Positions 1 to 7,535 of a stretch of DNA of 64,000 bases are shown here, piece by piece. The position numbers were made by a program, and so were the translations under genes. Origin of the DNA: Colwellia_A sp041890515 (GTDB taxonomy: Bacteria > Pseudomonadota > Gammaproteobacteria > Enterobacterales > Alteromonadaceae); NCBI GenBank assembly GCA_041890515.1, contig JASDWX010000054.1:1-64000 (forward strand), in the 5' to 3' direction. The stretch's first letter is position 1; every line of letters begins with the position of its first letter. The notes under the pieces are model-generated. The model had not been told where the DNA came from. It worked only from the letters and a program-made list of their open reading frames with translations, and made no database searches.

Positions 1-3
1 AGT

Positions 4-48
4 ACCGGCCAAGTTAATTGACGCCGACCGGACAAGTTAGTTGACGTC
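4..48. repeat. Two tandem copies of a 23-bp unit at the window edge
   Basis: Copies start at 4 and 27 and share the cores ACCGG, CAAGTTA and TTGACG with three or four differences. The array may continue to the left of the window. Short sub-terminal repeats of this kind occur at the ends of some insertion sequences, but no transposase is visible here, so the origin is unknown. Confidence 0.5.
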
Positions 49-94
49 TAATATTGTGTTGTACTTTTTTTAGATTAATTCCATTCTAAACCTC

Positions 95-282
95 TTAAAA
101 GTACTTAATAGAATAAATATATAGGTTTAGAAAACACACAAAGAGACACAGAAGAACATAGAGGTGTAATCACTCGACAGAGTGAAGGATATTAAAAATA
201 CTAAGCAGTAGACTTATAAATATATCAATTAAATTTACTTTATACAGATTAAAAGTACTTAATAAAACAAATATATAGACTT
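95..282 (+). repeat. Imperfect direct repeats (iteron-like), copies at 95-129 and 249-282
   Basis: Both copies begin TTAAAAGTACTTAATA and continue with an AATAtATAg-type tail. They are about 154 bases apart and differ at only a few positions. Their place 165-350 bases upstream of the replication-helicase start suggests binding sites for an initiator; this is inferred from position only. Confidence 0.45.
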
Positions 283-446
283 ATAAAAACATAAACCGAT
301 CAAGACACACCAATTAATATTAATTAATTAACGTATAATTAAGACTAAATTAAATTGACTCATGCTTTATTAAAGCTTAATATTAATACTCAAGCTGCAA
401 ACTAATCATTTGCTTATTTAAAACACACAATAAAAAGAAAAATCAC

Positions 447-3074
447 ATGAAAATATTATTATGCTTAACCGGAACAACCGAAATAATCCCTTCAGTAGAA
501 AATTCAAAAACTATCAAAGGAGACCTTAATTACATTAGCTCTCTTTTATATGAAAACATTCACAATAATAAACAAGTAATCATAGTTGGCGCAGGCGACA
601 AGGCATCACATGCAGCATCACTAGCAATGAAGTTCGAAAAGAAATGTTTTATAAATGGTGAAGAATTCGAATTTAGAAAGAATGCACTAGGTAAGTTATC
701 GTATTTAGAATCGCAATTATTATTAATAAGTCAATGTACACAAGAAAAGCTATTTAAAGAATGTGCTAGAAACTTACTAAATGAAGCTTTCAAACAAACC
801 CCTCGAAAGTACAGCTTTAACGAAATGAAGAAAATCTTACGTGACTGTTCACCAGACATTAAATTTAGTAATAATCAAACAGCTTCTAAATATTTATTAA
901 AAGAATTTAAAATCAAATTAGATATTAGAAAAAAAGAAAATACAAAAAGATTACAAGTAGAAATAGATGGTAAGAATGCTATTGAATTAAAGATGAACTA
1001 TGAAGATGTAGCTAACTATATAATTGAAAATCCGGGATTTTACGCCTTAAGATCAAAAATGGCTTCGGGAAAATCTGAAGTAGTAAAACAATTACTCAAT
1101 AAAGCTACATCAGATAAAAAAGTTTTATTAATGACATCAACTGTAACGCTAGTAAATTCATTATGTAGTGACGACAGAAACTATAAAACAGCATTAGCAA
1201 ACAAAACAATTAATGAACAAAATGGATTAGCAGTATGTTTATACTCAGCTCTATTAACACCATCATTCAAAGCATTTAGAGAAGCCTCTAACATAGCTAT
1301 ATTTGAAGAATATGAGAGCTGTAGAGATGCACTATTGGCAGACATCATCGGAAGTAATGGCACGTTAGAAGAAAAAACCAAAGGACAATCGGCATTTAAT
1401 AATTTATTAAATAAAGAGACTGTATTAATAACTGATGCTCACCTGTCTCAACAAAGCCTAGACCATATTGTTGCTAGAACTGGCAGACAAGCAATTGTAA
1501 TCAAACCAATTTCTGAACCCAAAAGAGAGCAAAAGAAGCTTACTTACTTCGCTAATAGAAACAATGCTGTGCAGTCTGTAAGAGACGTTATTGATGACAA
1601 TAAAAGAGCATTAACTATGAGTGACTGTAAACATAGTGGTGGTAGAAGTAAGTTTGAATCTACTAATATTGAGATCAATAAAGATTTTGATATCAAAAGT
1701 ATTGCTGTAGATTCTTCATTCTTTGCTCAAAAAGATAATGTAAAGCATATGCAAAACCCTACAGAATTTGTCAACAAATACGATCATGTTATGAGTACTT
1801 CAGTATGGAGAAATGGCATTAGTATGTTTTCTAACTTTGATTTGGTAACAATGATTTGTCATCAAACAGTAGCTCCACTAGATGTGCTTCAGTGGGCCGA
1901 GAGAGATAGACCAAACATCTGCAAAGGCATTTATATTAATAACATACCAAATGCTCCACAGGTAAGCTGGATAAGCATATTTGAGAACGAATTAAAAAAA
2001 GGAATACTTAGCATTGATGTAGATGAACAAAGAGAATTATTAGCAAAAAACACAGCAACTAAAGATATTATTGATCGCATTAAACACGATAATGAAATGA
2101 GATTAGATTACGCTAATAACGTTTTATGTATGTTTGAAATTCTTAATTATGATATAGATTTTGATTATTCATGTTCATCAAAAGAGATGAATGATAGAGA
2201 ATCTGAAGCAACTAAAATCGAAAAGTCTGACAGATTAAGTGTTTATAAAATGCTTGATAAAGTCCGTCATATGAATGAATTAAGGCGCATTAGTGCAACA
2301 GAGGAAGAATGTCGAACATTAAACGATAAGCGCTTGAGTTATGCATCAGATGTATTTTCAGCATATAAGATTGATTCAGAAACAGATAATGAAATATTTG
2401 AAGATGTATTTAATTTTGATGAAGATGGATACGGCAGAACAAAAATAGAAAATCTTGCTCTTGTTACCTTTGGATTATCTTCTAAATACTACACAAGCTT
2501 CGCAAAAGAAGTGATATTTAATAAATTATTTGATTGTTCGAATCTTGATAAAAATTTAGATAGTGAGTTTAGCAAAGAGAATTTTAATAAGTTTTATGAT
2601 TTCATAATGCAAGGTGAGATTGATTTTGAAGGAACTAGAGAAAAAGCACTTAATGTTTTTAAAAGTTTATTCCCAAATATAAAATTTTCTAATGCAACTT
2701 GGTTAGTGAAAAATTTATTAAAGAAAGAGTTTGGTCTTTCAATTGAAAAAGCAGAAAGATTCACTGAAGAAGAAGATGGTAGTGTAACTAAATCGAACCC
2801 AACATTTAAAAACTCTAAAGGTAAATTTGAGTATTTAATGAGAGTTAAAATAAAAGATGCTGGCAACTTATTGAAGTTCTTTGAAATGGTTTACCCTAAT
2901 TATAAAGAAATCAATAAAATAGTAACACTTGAAGAATCACAAATAGATTTAGTTGAAGCGAATGAAGTAGTTCAAGATTTTGAATGTAATCAAGATGAAT
3001 CAATGCAAGAAAGTTATAATGTAGTAAATTGGAATATGGTACTTAATGAAGCTATAGCTGAAGTAGAATCTTAA
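447..3074 (+). CDS. Replication-type DNA helicase, origin-binding-protein/CyRepA1-like
   Basis: 875-residue protein of a mobile-element replication type. A P-loop (MASGKSE, residues 205-211) is followed by an acidic Walker B-like motif (FEEYE, about 286-290) and a QWAERDRP motif (about 482-489) that fits helicase motif VI (Q..xRxR). This order is typical of SF2 helicases related to herpesvirus origin-binding proteins and plasmid CyRepA1 proteins. The roughly 200 residues before the P-loop and the 350 after motif VI are not recognised. Codon use is much more AT-rich than that of the neighbours, which suggests horizontal origin. It stands alone between repeats on the left and the 3' end of a tRNA-Leu on the right, with its own terminator. 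The helicase fold is fairly sure; the family name is tentative. Confidence 0.6.
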   Translation: MKILLCLTGTTEIIPSVENSKTIKGDLNYISSLLYENIHNNKQVIIVGAGDKASHAASLAMKFEKKCFINGEEFEFRKNALGKLSYLESQLLLISQCTQEKLFKECARNLLNEAFKQTPRKYSFNEMKKILRDCSPDIKFSNNQTASKYLLKEFKIKLDIRKKENTKRLQVEIDGKNAIELKMNYEDVANYIIENPGFYALRSKMASGKSEVVKQLLNKATSDKKVLLMTSTVTLVNSLCSDDRNYKTALANKTINEQNGLAVCLYSALLTPSFKAFREASNIAIFEEYESCRDALLADIIGSNGTLEEKTKGQSAFNNLLNKETVLITDAHLSQQSLDHIVARTGRQAIVIKPISEPKREQKKLTYFANRNNAVQSVRDVIDDNKRALTMSDCKHSGGRSKFESTNIEINKDFDIKSIAVDSSFFAQKDNVKHMQNPTEFVNKYDHVMSTSVWRNGISMFSNFDLVTMICHQTVAPLDVLQWAERDRPNICKGIYINNIPNAPQVSWISIFENELKKGILSIDVDEQRELLAKNTATKDIIDRIKHDNEMRLDYANNVLCMFEILNYDIDFDYSCSSKEMNDRESEATKIEKSDRLSVYKMLDKVRHMNELRRISATEEECRTLNDKRLSYASDVFSAYKIDSETDNEIFEDVFNFDEDGYGRTKIENLALVTFGLSSKYYTSFAKEVIFNKLFDCSNLDKNLDSEFSKENFNKFYDFIMQGEIDFEGTREKALNVFKSLFPNIKFSNATWLVKNLLKKEFGLSIEKAERFTEEEDGSVTKSNPTFKNSKGKFEYLMRVKIKDAGNLLKFFEMVYPNYKEINKIVTLEESQIDLVEANEVVQDFECNQDESMQESYNVVNWNMVLNEAIAEVES

Positions 3075-3129
3075 ATTCAAAGTGTGGTCAACCATGGCCA
3101 CATCTTTCTTTTCATTAATATCTAAACGT

Positions 3130-3162
3130 AAAAAAACCCTAGTTAAGAACTAGGGCTTTATT
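3130..3162 (+). terminator. Rho-independent terminator after the helicase gene
   Basis: Perfect 8-bp stem CCCTAGTT/AACTAGGG with a 3-base loop at 3137-3155. An A-run precedes it and a T-rich tail follows, about 60 bases after the stop codon. Confidence 0.75.
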
Positions 3163-3644
3163 CAAGCAACAATAACAATAATGAACTCTCAAAAAGGTAA
3201 TCATCCTTTTATCAACGACCTCAAATACATTATTACATAATAATCAAACAAATACAATACATTAACGTAAATAATGCACAAAAATTAATAATACCCTAGA
3301 TAATAAACGATTAAATATATAAACAATAAAGTAAGCAAAAGGTTAATGTTGATATGCTCTATAAGGGCTATTTTTGCTATCAAATAATTTGGGTTCAATA
3401 ACTATTGATTACAAAAAAATACTGCTCATATCTCTACTGAAGAGGCTTAAAGTAATTAATAGCATTACTGCTTACGTTTATAAAAGATATTTATTAAATA
3501 AAATAGAGATCTATCCATAGGATGCTGCTGCTATATTTTATAGATTGAATATAGATGTTTGCTTTCAAGATGAAGAAGGTAATTTTGGTAGATTTCAACA
3601 AAAGAATGTCAGGGATTTCTGATTGGATTTAACTATCAAAAGAA
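3163..3644. other. AT-rich spacer between the helicase gene and tRNA-Leu; possible gene remnant
   Basis: No intact gene. A 33-codon plus-strand stretch open from about 3517 to a stop near 3621 encodes a peptide beginning DAAAIFYRLN and ending in KNVRDF; it has no convincing start and may be the tail of a decayed gene. I do not recognise it. The spacer ends at the CCA end of the tRNA gene, which is a common integration point for mobile elements. Confidence 0.35.
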
Positions 3645-4012
3645 TGGTACCGGATCCCGGACTCGAACCGGGACACATTTCTGCAAGGGATTTTGACGGT
3701 TATCTATCTGTTTTCACAGTAGTCGGACTATATCATCACCTCTATCGAGGGCTGGACGCTGTTTCACTAACGTTTTAATCATTAGCTACTTCCTGTTATT
3801 AAGCTATCTCGCGATTGCTCAGGTAGTCTCTGAACCTTCCTACTCAGTAGGCTTGGCTGCTGATTGTCTACATCATTACATGTTTAGATTTTCCAGCAAT
3901 TCATCCAGTTTTTAACTTCCAATCACTCAGAAGTGGGACTCATTATTTTTTTCAGTCTTTCGACTTCAGACACAATTTCATCCCTCGTGTCTACCAATTC
4001 CACCAATCCGGC
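3645..4012 (-). tRNA. tRNA-Leu(CAA), interrupted by a group I intron
   Basis: Read on the minus strand, the 5' exon is 3980-4012 (33 nt) and the 3' exon 3645-3696 (52 nt, CCA encoded). Joined, they give an 85-nt class II tRNA. Acceptor strands GCCGGAT and ATCCGGT pair (one G-U), discriminator A and CCA follow, the T arm is a perfect CCCGG/CCGGG stem with loop TTCGAGT, and there is a long variable arm. The anticodon stem AGGGA/TCCCT closes the loop TTCAAAA, so the anticodon is CAA (leucine, UUG codons). The intron lies between the two loop pyrimidines U32 and U33. Neither exon alone could be a tRNA, so splicing is needed for function. The gene's 3' end abuts the AT-rich helicase island. Confidence 0.9.
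3697..3979 (-). ncRNA. Self-splicing group I intron in tRNA-Leu(CAA)
   Basis: 283 nt without a homing-endonuclease ORF. On the minus strand the four conserved core elements occur in order: P (AATTGCTGGAAAA, 3889-3901), Q (AATCAGCAGCCAAGCC, 3850-3865), R (GTTCAGAGACTACC, 3822-3835) and S (GATGATATAGTCC, 3725-3737). P and Q share the complementary TTGCTG/CAGCAG-type segments that form P4, and R and S share GACTA/TAGTC for P7. The 5' exon end GGGAT can pair with an internal guide GTCCC (about 3935-3939), placing the usual U-G wobble at the 5' splice site; the last intron base is G. A GAAA-capped hairpin (AGTC/GACT) sits between splice site and guide. The core resembles the small introns of cyanobacterial tRNA-Leu(UAA). 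Splicing itself is inferred. Confidence 0.9.
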
Positions 4013-4478
4013 ATTATCTTTTTACTAATACTAGTTTAAAAAACAATTAAACTAATACTTTTTCTAAACTTGGAAATTATTATACTCTATAAATATACAC
4101 GAATATACAATTTATAAAAACTAATATTTTTCTTTTAAATCTTTTGTTTATCAATCACTTGCAGAGATTGGAACCTAAAAACAATCGGCTTTTGAATCCC
4201 CTATGTATACCAATTTCATCACACCGGCTTAAATTTCTTTCGTTGTAGCAACCAAAGATTTAAAACTGTTTCCATCAACATATGTGCATTAATGAATCTG
4301 TTCGGCATTATACGAAAATAACTTCATTTAGCAATATATTTTATTATTCTGTGGACTGTTTGCTGAATATTTATACGTTTATGATGTTTACATAATTATT
4401 TAAATTTTCATTGGTTAATTTTTATCAAGACCTTTGCTAGAATAGCTGAATTCGTATATCCACTCTTTTAGGCTTTTA
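4013..4478. other. Intergenic region upstream of tRNA-Leu, containing a tRNA-like relic
   Basis: No protein gene. It should contain the tRNA-Leu promoter on the minus strand; a TATAAT hexamer at 4081-4086 is a possible -10 about 70 bases upstream of the tRNA, without a well-spaced -35 that I can name. It also contains the degenerate tRNA-Leu-like sequence (about 4157-4228) and the leader of the RDD gene. Confidence 0.5.
4157..4228 (-). pseudogene. Degenerate tRNA-Leu-like sequence
   Basis: On the minus strand the 5' half reads as a tRNA-Leu: an acceptor-like GCCGGTGTG, a D-arm with AATTGGTATACATA, and GGGGA followed by the loop TTCAAAA (anticodon CAA). The expected complementary TCCCC does not follow; instead there is GCCGATTG, then a T-loop-like GGTTCCAATC with a poorly paired stem. 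No matching acceptor 3' strand and no CCA are seen. It is probably a relic of a tRNA gene or of an element that carried one, next to the intron-bearing tRNA-Leu with the same anticodon. Confidence 0.5.
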
Positions 4479-4988
4479 ATGATATCTGTAACTTCTGATA
4501 GTGTAGAAACTTTCCCACGCGCTGGTTTTCGACGTCGCTTAGCCTCTTGGGTTTATGATCTTTTAATTGCCACCGCTGTTTGGATGACCGCCGGAGCAAT
4601 GTCATTCCTATTGATGTATTTAGGGTTTTATTTTGGCCTATTCAGCATGCAAGGATATGAGCATTTTTCAGATGCTATTGCTAATACCGCTTGGTTAAAA
4701 TGGCCAAATGAGTTTTGGAAGCTTGCTTGGGTATCGTTTTTCTTTATTTGGTTTTGGTCTAAGACAGGTCAAACATTAGGGATGAAAGCATGGCGTTTAC
4801 GTGTTCAAAATCAAGATGGTTCTTTAATAAGTAAAATAACGGGATTAAAAAGACTATTCCCAACCCTATTGGGTTTAGGTAACTTCATCGTAATATTTGA
4901 TCGTAAGAATAAGTTAAGTTTACAAGATAGGCTAACAAACACAGAAGTTGTACTTTTAACGTTAGAAGCTAATCGCGGTCGTTTGTAG
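4479..4988 (+). CDS. RDD-family membrane protein
   Basis: 169 residues. The family signature is clear: a charged start around FPRAGFRRRLASWVYDLL (residues 9-26), a long hydrophobic segment to about residue 50, a second membrane region around 83-95, then GQTLGMKAWRLRV (about 97-109), the typical RDD segment after the second helix. RDD proteins are small inner-membrane proteins of mostly unknown function; some have been linked to ion transport. A terminator hairpin follows and the next genes (lptG-lptF) converge on it, so it is a single-gene unit. The family call is firm; its role is unknown. Confidence 0.85.
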   Translation: MISVTSDSVETFPRAGFRRRLASWVYDLLIATAVWMTAGAMSFLLMYLGFYFGLFSMQGYEHFSDAIANTAWLKWPNEFWKLAWVSFFFIWFWSKTGQTLGMKAWRLRVQNQDGSLISKITGLKRLFPTLLGLGNFIVIFDRKNKLSLQDRLTNTEVVLLTLEANRGRL

Positions 4989-5002
4989 CATTTATACTGA
5001 AT

Positions 5003-5036
5003 AAAAAGGCATGATTAAAACTTTTATCATGCCTTC
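5003..5036. terminator. Terminator hairpin between the RDD gene and lptG
   Basis: 10-bp stem AAGGCATGAT/ATCATGCCTT with a 10-base loop at 5006-5035, flanked by A on the left and a short T/C tract on the right. It lies between two convergent genes and may serve both. Confidence 0.65.
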
Positions 5037-5081
5037 TCTAATAACACTCTTAATTAATAACTAAGAATCTTCTAAAAAAAG

Positions 5082-6149
5082 TTAACTAGGCCGCTTATTC
5101 ATTAAATACAGTGCTAACGAAACAAATATCGCACTTGGCATTAGCGCCCCAAAAGCCGCTGGCAATTGATATACCAAGCTCAACGAACCTAATACTTCAT
5201 TAGTTATAAAGAATAAAATCCCGGTAGCAACGCCCATCATAATTCTTGCGCCCATAGACACAGAACGTAACGGCCCAAATACAAACGATAACGCGAGTAA
5301 TAACATTACCGCAACAGTCACTGGTTGAACAATTTTACGCCAAAAGGCCAAAACATAACGACTGGGGTCTTGCTTATTTTCTTCTAAATAACTTAAATAT
5401 TCTGACAACCCCCGTAATGATAAAAGCTCAGGTTTAACCATTACAACACCCAATTTTTCAGGGGTTAAACTTGATGTCCACATTTTGATGGGTGATGACT
5501 CTTTAGTCATTTTATTTTCACTTAAATGGGTATCGACTACGTCTCGTAATTGCCAAGCATCTTTTTGGTAAATGGCACTCTCTGCAGATAACCAACTTGA
5601 TAGTTTTAGGGATTTGTCAAAACGATATATTTGAAGATCATTTAATTTACCTTTGTCTTCTACATCACCTATATGAACAAAGTAATCACCGTCTTTTGCC
5701 CAAGTACCATCAGCAGAGGGAATTAAACTTCCTCCTGAAATAGCTTGTGCCTTGAGTTGTCTTGCCGCTAATTCACTTTCAGGTGCTAACCATTCACCTA
5801 CAGCCATACTGATCAAAACAAGTACTATCGCCGATTTCATGACCGATTTAATAATATCTACACGAGACAAACCTGCCGCTTGCATCACCACAAGTTCACT
5901 GTTTGATGCGAGCATGCCCATACCAATCAAGCCACCAATCAATGCAGACATAGGAAAAAACATTTCAATATCAGGGGGGATTTTATAAAGCACAAATAAA
6001 GCAGCATGAGCAATATCATAGTCGCCCTTTCCGACTGTTTTCATTTCTTCAACAAATTTAATGATGCCGCTTAAACTCACAAAAACAGATAATGTTATAA
6101 AGGTTGTCGATGCTATAATTCGACCAATGTACATGTCTAATATACGCAT
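5082..6149 (-). CDS. lptG: LPS export ABC transporter permease LptG
   Basis: 355 residues, normal for LptG. It is one of the two inner-membrane permeases of the LptB2FG transporter, which extracts lipopolysaccharide from the inner membrane and passes it to LptC. The N-terminus begins MRILDMYIGRIIAS, the usual LptG start, followed by three membrane segments, a periplasmic beta-jellyroll-like domain (about 125-265) and three C-terminal segments ending near residue 350. Its start overlaps the lptF stop by one base (TAATG), so the two are translationally coupled. Orientation opposite to pepA is the standard gammaproteobacterial arrangement. Confidence 0.95.
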   Translation of the reverse strand: MRILDMYIGRIIASTTFITLSVFVSLSGIIKFVEEMKTVGKGDYDIAHAALFVLYKIPPDIEMFFPMSALIGGLIGMGMLASNSELVVMQAAGLSRVDIIKSVMKSAIVLVLISMAVGEWLAPESELAARQLKAQAISGGSLIPSADGTWAKDGDYFVHIGDVEDKGKLNDLQIYRFDKSLKLSSWLSAESAIYQKDAWQLRDVVDTHLSENKMTKESSPIKMWTSSLTPEKLGVVMVKPELLSLRGLSEYLSYLEENKQDPSRYVLAFWRKIVQPVTVAVMLLLALSFVFGPLRSVSMGARIMMGVATGILFFITNEVLGSLSLVYQLPAAFGALMPSAIFVSLALYLMNKRPS

Positions 6150-7294
6150 TATGATGATGTTCCTTTGCGCGTGAAGTTTCGGATTAACTGAGGTAGTTTA
6201 GCTTTCATTTTTAACCCGCTACTGCGATCTTTAACCAGTAAACTTACGCCTAAAACGAATACAAAGAAGTGCACTGGCCATAACCCGACACTTTGAGGTA
6301 TGGTTGAAGACTCGACACCGGAACGCACAGCGGTAAGCATTAAGAAATACCCCAAAAACAACAATAATGCAGGCAACATTTTAGCAAATTTCCCTTGCCT
6401 TGGGTTCACGACACTTAACGGTACTGCAATTAACGTCATGATCAAACACGCAATAGGGAAAGCAATACGCCAATGCGTTTCAGCACTATATTCCGCGGTG
6501 TCTTCTTTGAATAAATCAGGGGTTGGAATAGCCCTCAACTTTCGGTTTTTGTGAGCGACTTTTTGATCTTGTATTTGAATGTAATACTTATCAAAGAAGA
6601 CTTCTTTAAATTCTTTACTCTTCGTATCATTTTGATAACGAGTACCATCACTTAACACTAATCGCTGAGAACCGCTTTCTTCTTCAATAACTTGCCCGGA
6701 TTGCGCATAAACCAAACTTGAATTTATTATACTTTTATCCGTAGCTTTTTTATCAGGGAGTTGTGCAACAAAAACTTTTTTAAAAGTATTGTCATCACGA
6801 TTCTTATCATGAATAAAAATGACCGCTTTATTATTACCCGTTGTTTGAAATCGGCCAGCAATAAGCGAACTTAAACCAGAATCAGCGGCTAATTGCTCTT
6901 TTACTTGGTATTCATATTCTGAAGCCATTGGCGACAGATACAAGGTAAAGATCCCTGTAAAAATGGCCGTGATTAAACTTAAAATAAGTGTTACTCGTAC
7001 AACATACCATTCACTAACACCACAAGCATGCAATACCGTCATCTCGCTATCGGCATAAATACGCCCGTAAGCCAGTAAAACACCAAGGAACAAACTTAGA
7101 GGTAAGATCATTCCTGCCAAGTCAGGCACCTTCAATCCAATAAAGACCATAACCAAATGTCCAGGAATACCACCTTCAGCAGCATCGTCTAAAATACGAA
7201 CAAATTTATTACTAATAAATATGGTCATTAATACTAAGAATACCGCTAATTGAGTTTTAGCGACTTCTTTAAGCAAATAACGAAAAATAATCAT
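6149..7294 (-). CDS. lptF: LPS export ABC transporter permease LptF
   Basis: 381 residues, partner of LptG in the LptB2FG complex. It starts MIIFRYLLKEVAKTQLAVF, a typical LptF beginning, and has the same pattern as LptG: three N-terminal membrane segments, a periplasmic domain (about 130-275) and three C-terminal segments. It is the first gene of the lptF-lptG operon and is divergent from pepA across a 240-bp spacer that must hold both promoters. Confidence 0.95.
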   Translation of the reverse strand: MIIFRYLLKEVAKTQLAVFLVLMTIFISNKFVRILDDAAEGGIPGHLVMVFIGLKVPDLAGMILPLSLFLGVLLAYGRIYADSEMTVLHACGVSEWYVVRVTLILSLITAIFTGIFTLYLSPMASEYEYQVKEQLAADSGLSSLIAGRFQTTGNNKAVIFIHDKNRDDNTFKKVFVAQLPDKKATDKSIINSSLVYAQSGQVIEEESGSQRLVLSDGTRYQNDTKSKEFKEVFFDKYYIQIQDQKVAHKNRKLRAIPTPDLFKEDTAEYSAETHWRIAFPIACLIMTLIAVPLSVVNPRQGKFAKMLPALLLFLGYFLMLTAVRSGVESSTIPQSVGLWPVHFFVFVLGVSLLVKDRSSGLKMKAKLPQLIRNFTRKGTSS

Positions 7295-7535
7295 AAGGAT
7301 TCCCTATAAAAACATCGTTTTTTTCTGACATCTGCTCTATTTTTAAGTAAACTTGTCGTTTTCATAAGTAATATTAATTTTTGCTTTAAGGGTAATTCAC
7401 TCGCATCTGGCTATAATTATAGCCTTTAGCCGAATACTTTTAAAAGTAAGCATACCGATTATTTATAGATTTAAACAAGCTTACTCGTAAATTTCATTTA
7501 AAAACAGCTTGTTTTTGTACGAATTAGGAGAGCTC

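Larger units (their letters stand above)
1..446. other. AT-rich intergenic region with repeats, probable origin-like leader of the helicase gene
   Basis: No gene is visible. The first 48 bases are GC-richer than what follows and hold two copies of a 23-base tandem unit. From about 60 onward the DNA is very AT-rich and contains a pair of long imperfect direct repeats (95-129 and 249-282), plus a shorter related piece near 207-222. Iteron-like repeats directly upstream of a replication-helicase gene are what a plasmid or integrated-element origin would look like; that interpretation is an inference. Confidence 0.5.

Noticed and set aside
2..3653. Shared 7-mer GTACCGG at position 2-8 and at the tRNA 3' end (3648-3654), as a possible attachment-site duplication
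   Set aside because: Seven bases are too few; integration into a tRNA end normally duplicates at least 15-20 bases, and the flanks do not match.
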